DNA of 64,000 bases from Pseudoruegeria sp. SK021. GTDB taxonomy: Bacteria; Pseudomonadota; Alphaproteobacteria; Rhodobacterales; Rhodobacteraceae. The translations under genes were made by a program, and so were the position numbers. The notes under the pieces were generated by a model. It searched no databases. It was not told the origin of the DNA and was given only the letters and a program-made list of their open reading frames with translations. Positions 63,681 to 64,000 of the stretch are shown here, piece after piece (the first letter of the stretch is position 1; every line of letters begins with the position of its first letter). Location of the stretch: contig NZ_MTBG01000017.1 in assembly GCF_002119405.1 (NCBI RefSeq), positions 1 to 64,000 of the forward strand. The letters run 5' to 3'.

Positions 63681-64000
63681 TTCAATATCTCTCTTCAACT
63701 CAATCTTGGCTGGACTTCACTAATCAATCCGAATTGAGGCAAGATTTAGACGGTTTGTTATAGTTGTTCGCAGTCAAGAACCAACCCGACGCTAATTGTG
63801 GGGGTCGTTCTAGAATTACACAGATTGCGAGAATAAAAATATAACTATATCAGCTATCTATAACTACGCAGTTTGATTTATACTGGAAAAGCGGACGCGT
63901 TCTTTTTGGTAACCAAGCCCGTAGAATAAATGGCCATCTGCGAGATGCCATCCAAGCTTAACAATTATTTTACCATTTTAACAACCATTAACCGATTCTG
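63681..64000. other. AT-rich intergenic region at window end
   Basis: 320 bases with much higher AT content than the rest of the window and no supportable gene. It may hold the lysR promoter and that of a gene to the right. TTAA-N6-TTAA occurs at 63978-63991 and a loose TTAA-N7-TTTA at 63958-63972, reminiscent of CtrA sites. No hairpin of note. Confidence 0.5.

Overview
The window is ordinary chromosomal DNA of an alphaproteobacterium, most likely a member of the Rhodobacterales (Roseobacter/Rhodobacter group). The main indications are a RegB-SenC-RegA redox cluster, a HemD-Mic60-HemY cluster, a CcrM (GANTC) adenine methyltransferase, a SpoIIAA-like protein, an operon rimP-nusA-ylxR-infB, and GC-rich, densely packed genes with many GTGA/ATGA overlaps. 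These family assignments come from reading the translated proteins and from memory of the families; no database was searched.

Layout. 1-6009: hemD-mic60-hemY on the minus strand, divergent from tsaD, then a YciI protein and a convergent EVE-domain gene. 6483-9753: tRNA-Arg(CCG) followed by a small degenerate island consisting of the tail of a gene, a 2,792-bp IS21-family element with broken istA and istB, and the head of another gene. 9878-14128: glmU-glmS (UDP-GlcNAc synthesis) and a YihY/BrkB membrane protein. 14244-20181: a PAS protein without a kinase domain, regB, senC, regA, an HD phosphohydrolase and a tandem SpoIIAA-like protein. 20232-28976: argG, a membrane protein, ilvA, a divergent Hpt / response-regulator-PP2C pair, two NUDIX genes, hslO and cca. 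29202-34256: two half-size ABC transporters, a tiny coupled ORF and a 23S-rRNA-type m5U methyltransferase. 34418-36650: two L,D-transpeptidases around a CAP-domain lipoprotein, then a small exported protein. 36746-42447: hemH, a methyltransferase, comF, grxC, a nitrilase-family amidohydrolase, ubiG and pip. 42679-48134: rimP-nusA-ylxR-infB. 48305-54742: a small ORF, mutT, argJ, a parvulin, secA and an exported protein. 54763-63680: rppH with a LacI regulator, tRNA-Arg(CCT), rnhB, ccrM, map, sfsA, a CinA-like protein, an acetyltransferase, an OmpA-like protein and a LysR regulator. The last 320 bases are AT-rich with no gene.

How the genes fit together. Most are core functions: haem synthesis (hemD, hemY, hemH), cell-wall precursor and remodelling (glmU, glmS, two L,D-transpeptidases), translation and transcription (rimP, nusA, infB, cca, tsaD, map), secretion (secA, parvulin), redox control (regBA, senC, hslO, grxC) and cell-cycle methylation (ccrM).

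The outstanding observation is inside the dead IS21 element. Its two transposase genes carry nine short insertions, each able to fold into hairpins. Six belong to one 27-29 bp family with a double-hairpin design whose arms co-vary between copies. Most insertions add a multiple of three bases compared with the normal protein as I remember it. I do not recognise this as a described element.
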